In this document: positions 62,681 through 64,000 of the stretch, in pieces | How positions within the stretch are numbered: the first letter of the stretch is position 1 | How the letters are laid out: each line of letters starts with the position of its first letter | Assembly: GCA_025980765.1 (NCBI GenBank) | Contig: JAICXB010000001.1 | Location: 1 to 64,000, forward strand | Reading direction: 5' to 3' | DNA length: 64,000 nucleotides | Source: Terriglobales bacterium | Lineage (GTDB): Bacteria; Acidobacteriota; Terriglobia; Terriglobales; Acidobacteriaceae | The notes under the pieces: generated by a model | The model's database searches: none | What the model was told of the DNA's origin: nothing | What the model saw: only the letters and a program-made list of their open reading frames with translations | Translations under genes and position numbers: made by a program

Positions 62681-64000
62681 GTGGTAGAGAGGCATCTTAT
62701 TTTTAATACCCATCAAGCAGCGGACCGGCGCTGGTCGGGCGTTGTTCGACGATTGCTCTACTTCACTCTTCCTCTGCTGCTGACCTTAATCAGTTCTGGG
62801 GAGGCATTCGCTCAGCAGGCCCTGGTTTCAGAGATTCTGGTCCACGGCAATCGTCGCATTCCGGCCGAGACCATCAAGTCACGGATGTTCACCCGCCCGG
62901 GTGACGTCTACGACACCCAGGCCCTGGAGCGCGACTTCAACTCTCTTTGGAACACCGGCTATTTTGACGATCTCCGTTTCGAGCGGCAGGACACCCCGAA
63001 AGGAATAATTCTCGAAGTCTATGTCACCGAGAAGCCGACCATTCGCGAGATCAAATACATTGGCCTGAATTCGGTTTCGCAGAGCGACGTTCTCGACCGC
63101 TTCAAGAAAGACAAAGTCCCGCTATCGCAGGAAAGCCAATACGATCCCACCAAAGTAAAAAAGGCGGAGGTGGTGCTCAAAAACCTGCTGGCAGAGCACG
63201 GCCGCCAATTCGCCACCATCCGCACCGAAGTGCACAAGATTCCTCCCGCAGCGGTGAGCGTGGACTTCATCATCAAAGAAGGTCCCAAGGTCAAAGTTGG
63301 GAAGATCAGATTCGACGGAAACAAAAAGGTCTCCAGCCGCCAGTTGCGGGCGGCGATGAAGAACAGCAAGCCCATTGGCATCCCGCACTCGTTGATCTTC
63401 GAGAACCTGTTCTCGCATACCTTCGACGCCAGCAAGCTGGATGAAGACGCCGAGCGCGTCCGCTATCTTTATCAGACGAAGGGCTACTTCAAAGTCCTGG
63501 TAGAGGATCCCAAGACCAAGATCCGCGATACCAAGCCGGGATTCCCGTACATCGGGCGCCATGGCGGCAAAGTCGTGGACATTACGGTACCAGTGCAGGA
63601 AGGCGACCGTTACCGGTTGGGGACAATCACCTTCAGCGGCGGTAAGGCGATTACTAACACCAAGCTTCTGCGTGCGCAGTTCCCAATCAAGGACGGAGAC
63701 ATCTTCAATCGCGAGCTGATCGGCAAGGGCCTCGACAATCTGCGCAAAGCTTACGGCGAACTTGGATACATCAACTTCAGCGCGGTGCCGCAGACTGACG
63801 AAGACGATCAGAAGAAGGTCGTCTCGTTGAAAGTGGATCTCGATGAAGGCAAGCAGTTCTACGTACGCCGCATTGAGTTTGAAGGCAACACGACCACACG
63901 CGACAAAGTTATCCGCCGCGAACTGGCGCTCGAAGAAGGCAACGTTTACAACAGCCGTCTTTGGGAACTCAGTTTGTTGCGTCTGAATCAGCTGAACTAC
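62681..64000 (+). CDS. bamA: Outer-membrane protein assembly factor BamA (5' part, runs off the window)
   Basis: 440 codons to the right edge with no stop. GTG 62681 is the best start seen; no ribosome site is evident. A signal sequence (LLYFTLPLLLTLISSGEAFAQ) is followed by POTRA domains: VSEILVHGNRRIPAETIKSR, PTIREIKYIGLNSVSQSDVL, VGKIRFDGNKKVSSRQLRAA, YRLGTITFSGGKAIT, and YVRRIEFEGNTTTRDKVIRR. Five POTRA units are covered; the barrel lies beyond the window. It is the core of the BAM insertase; BamD is at 43.3-44.9 kb. Confidence 0.93.
   Translation, partial: MVERHLIFNTHQAADRRWSGVVRRLLYFTLPLLLTLISSGEAFAQQALVSEILVHGNRRIPAETIKSRMFTRPGDVYDTQALERDFNSLWNTGYFDDLRFERQDTPKGIILEVYVTEKPTIREIKYIGLNSVSQSDVLDRFKKDKVPLSQESQYDPTKVKKAEVVLKNLLAEHGRQFATIRTEVHKIPPAAVSVDFIIKEGPKVKVGKIRFDGNKKVSSRQLRAAMKNSKPIGIPHSLIFENLFSHTFDASKLDEDAERVRYLYQTKGYFKVLVEDPKTKIRDTKPGFPYIGRHGGKVVDITVPVQEGDRYRLGTITFSGGKAITNTKLLRAQFPIKDGDIFNRELIGKGLDNLRKAYGELGYINFSAVPQTDEDDQKKVVSLKVDLDEGKQFYVRRIEFEGNTTTRDKVIRRELALEEGNVYNSRLWELSLLRLNQLNY

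Overview
The window looks like a chromosomal segment of a diderm (Gram-negative type), GC-rich soil bacterium. The mix of genes fits Acidobacteriota (Terriglobia-like). That placement is inferred from remembered gene families and from the style of the intergenic repeats; there is no rRNA here to confirm it. Envelope genes are prominent: LptD, a DsbA-like lipoprotein, a SurA-like isomerase, KdsB, BamD, the start of BamA, MltG and a LolA-like lipoprotein. No phage, insertion sequence or CRISPR array was seen. One tRNA (Met, CAT) is present.

Layout. 1-7.6 kb: a collagen-like surface protein, an RDD membrane protein (convergent with it), then lptD, a dsbA-like gene and a surA-like gene rightward. 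7.7-13.1 kb, leftward: biotin carboxylase with a separate biotin carrier, threonine dehydrogenase, a small membrane protein and hydantoinase B. 13.3-14.5 kb: a promoter, a 16-residue lysine-rich peptide and a terminator, a MerR regulator and a small membrane protein. 14.6-18.9 kb, leftward: obgE, rpmA, rplU and thrS. 18.9-27.2 kb, mostly rightward: a four-helix-bundle protein, a secreted sialidase-like protein, PilZ (leftward), then a lipid-modification group of desaturase, FAD oxidoreductase, DUF1365 and Cfa. 27.2-29.8 kb, leftward: an orphan antitoxin-like gene, a secreted acetamidase and a possible HicA/HicB-like pair. 30.1-40.3 kb: phosphohexomutase, M48 protease, kdsB (leftward), tRNA-Met, small unknowns, M1 aminopeptidase and a VIT1-like transporter. 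40.5-45.7 kb, leftward: manC, a second four-helix-bundle gene, manA, bamD and rpe. 45.9-54.5 kb, rightward: a DedA-rhodanese gene with an in-frame TGA, a PQQ-type beta-propeller lipoprotein, a YbjQ-like protein, coaD, an aminotransferase, a secreted unknown, mltG and a LolA-like lipoprotein. 54.5-61.2 kb, leftward: a complete isc operon, iscR-iscS-iscU-iscA-hscB-hscA-fdx-iscX, with a recognisable IscR site at its promoter. 61.4-64 kb: a secreted transglutaminase-like protein and the 5' part of bamA.

Two things stand out. First, the DedA-rhodanese gene (45952-46938) carries TGA at the rhodanese active-site loop, continues in frame for 56 more codons of well-formed rhodanese sequence, and has a short hairpin 15 nt after the TGA. 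This is the layout of a bacterial selenocysteine site, though no selenocysteine machinery lies in the window. Second, about half of the intergenic gaps hold imperfect inverted repeats built from reiterated 7-13 base words. At least ten unrelated word families occur. Some are nested one inside another, and many run into coding sequence, supplying stop codons, start regions or an internal linker. Both four-helix-bundle genes are intimately associated with such repeats.
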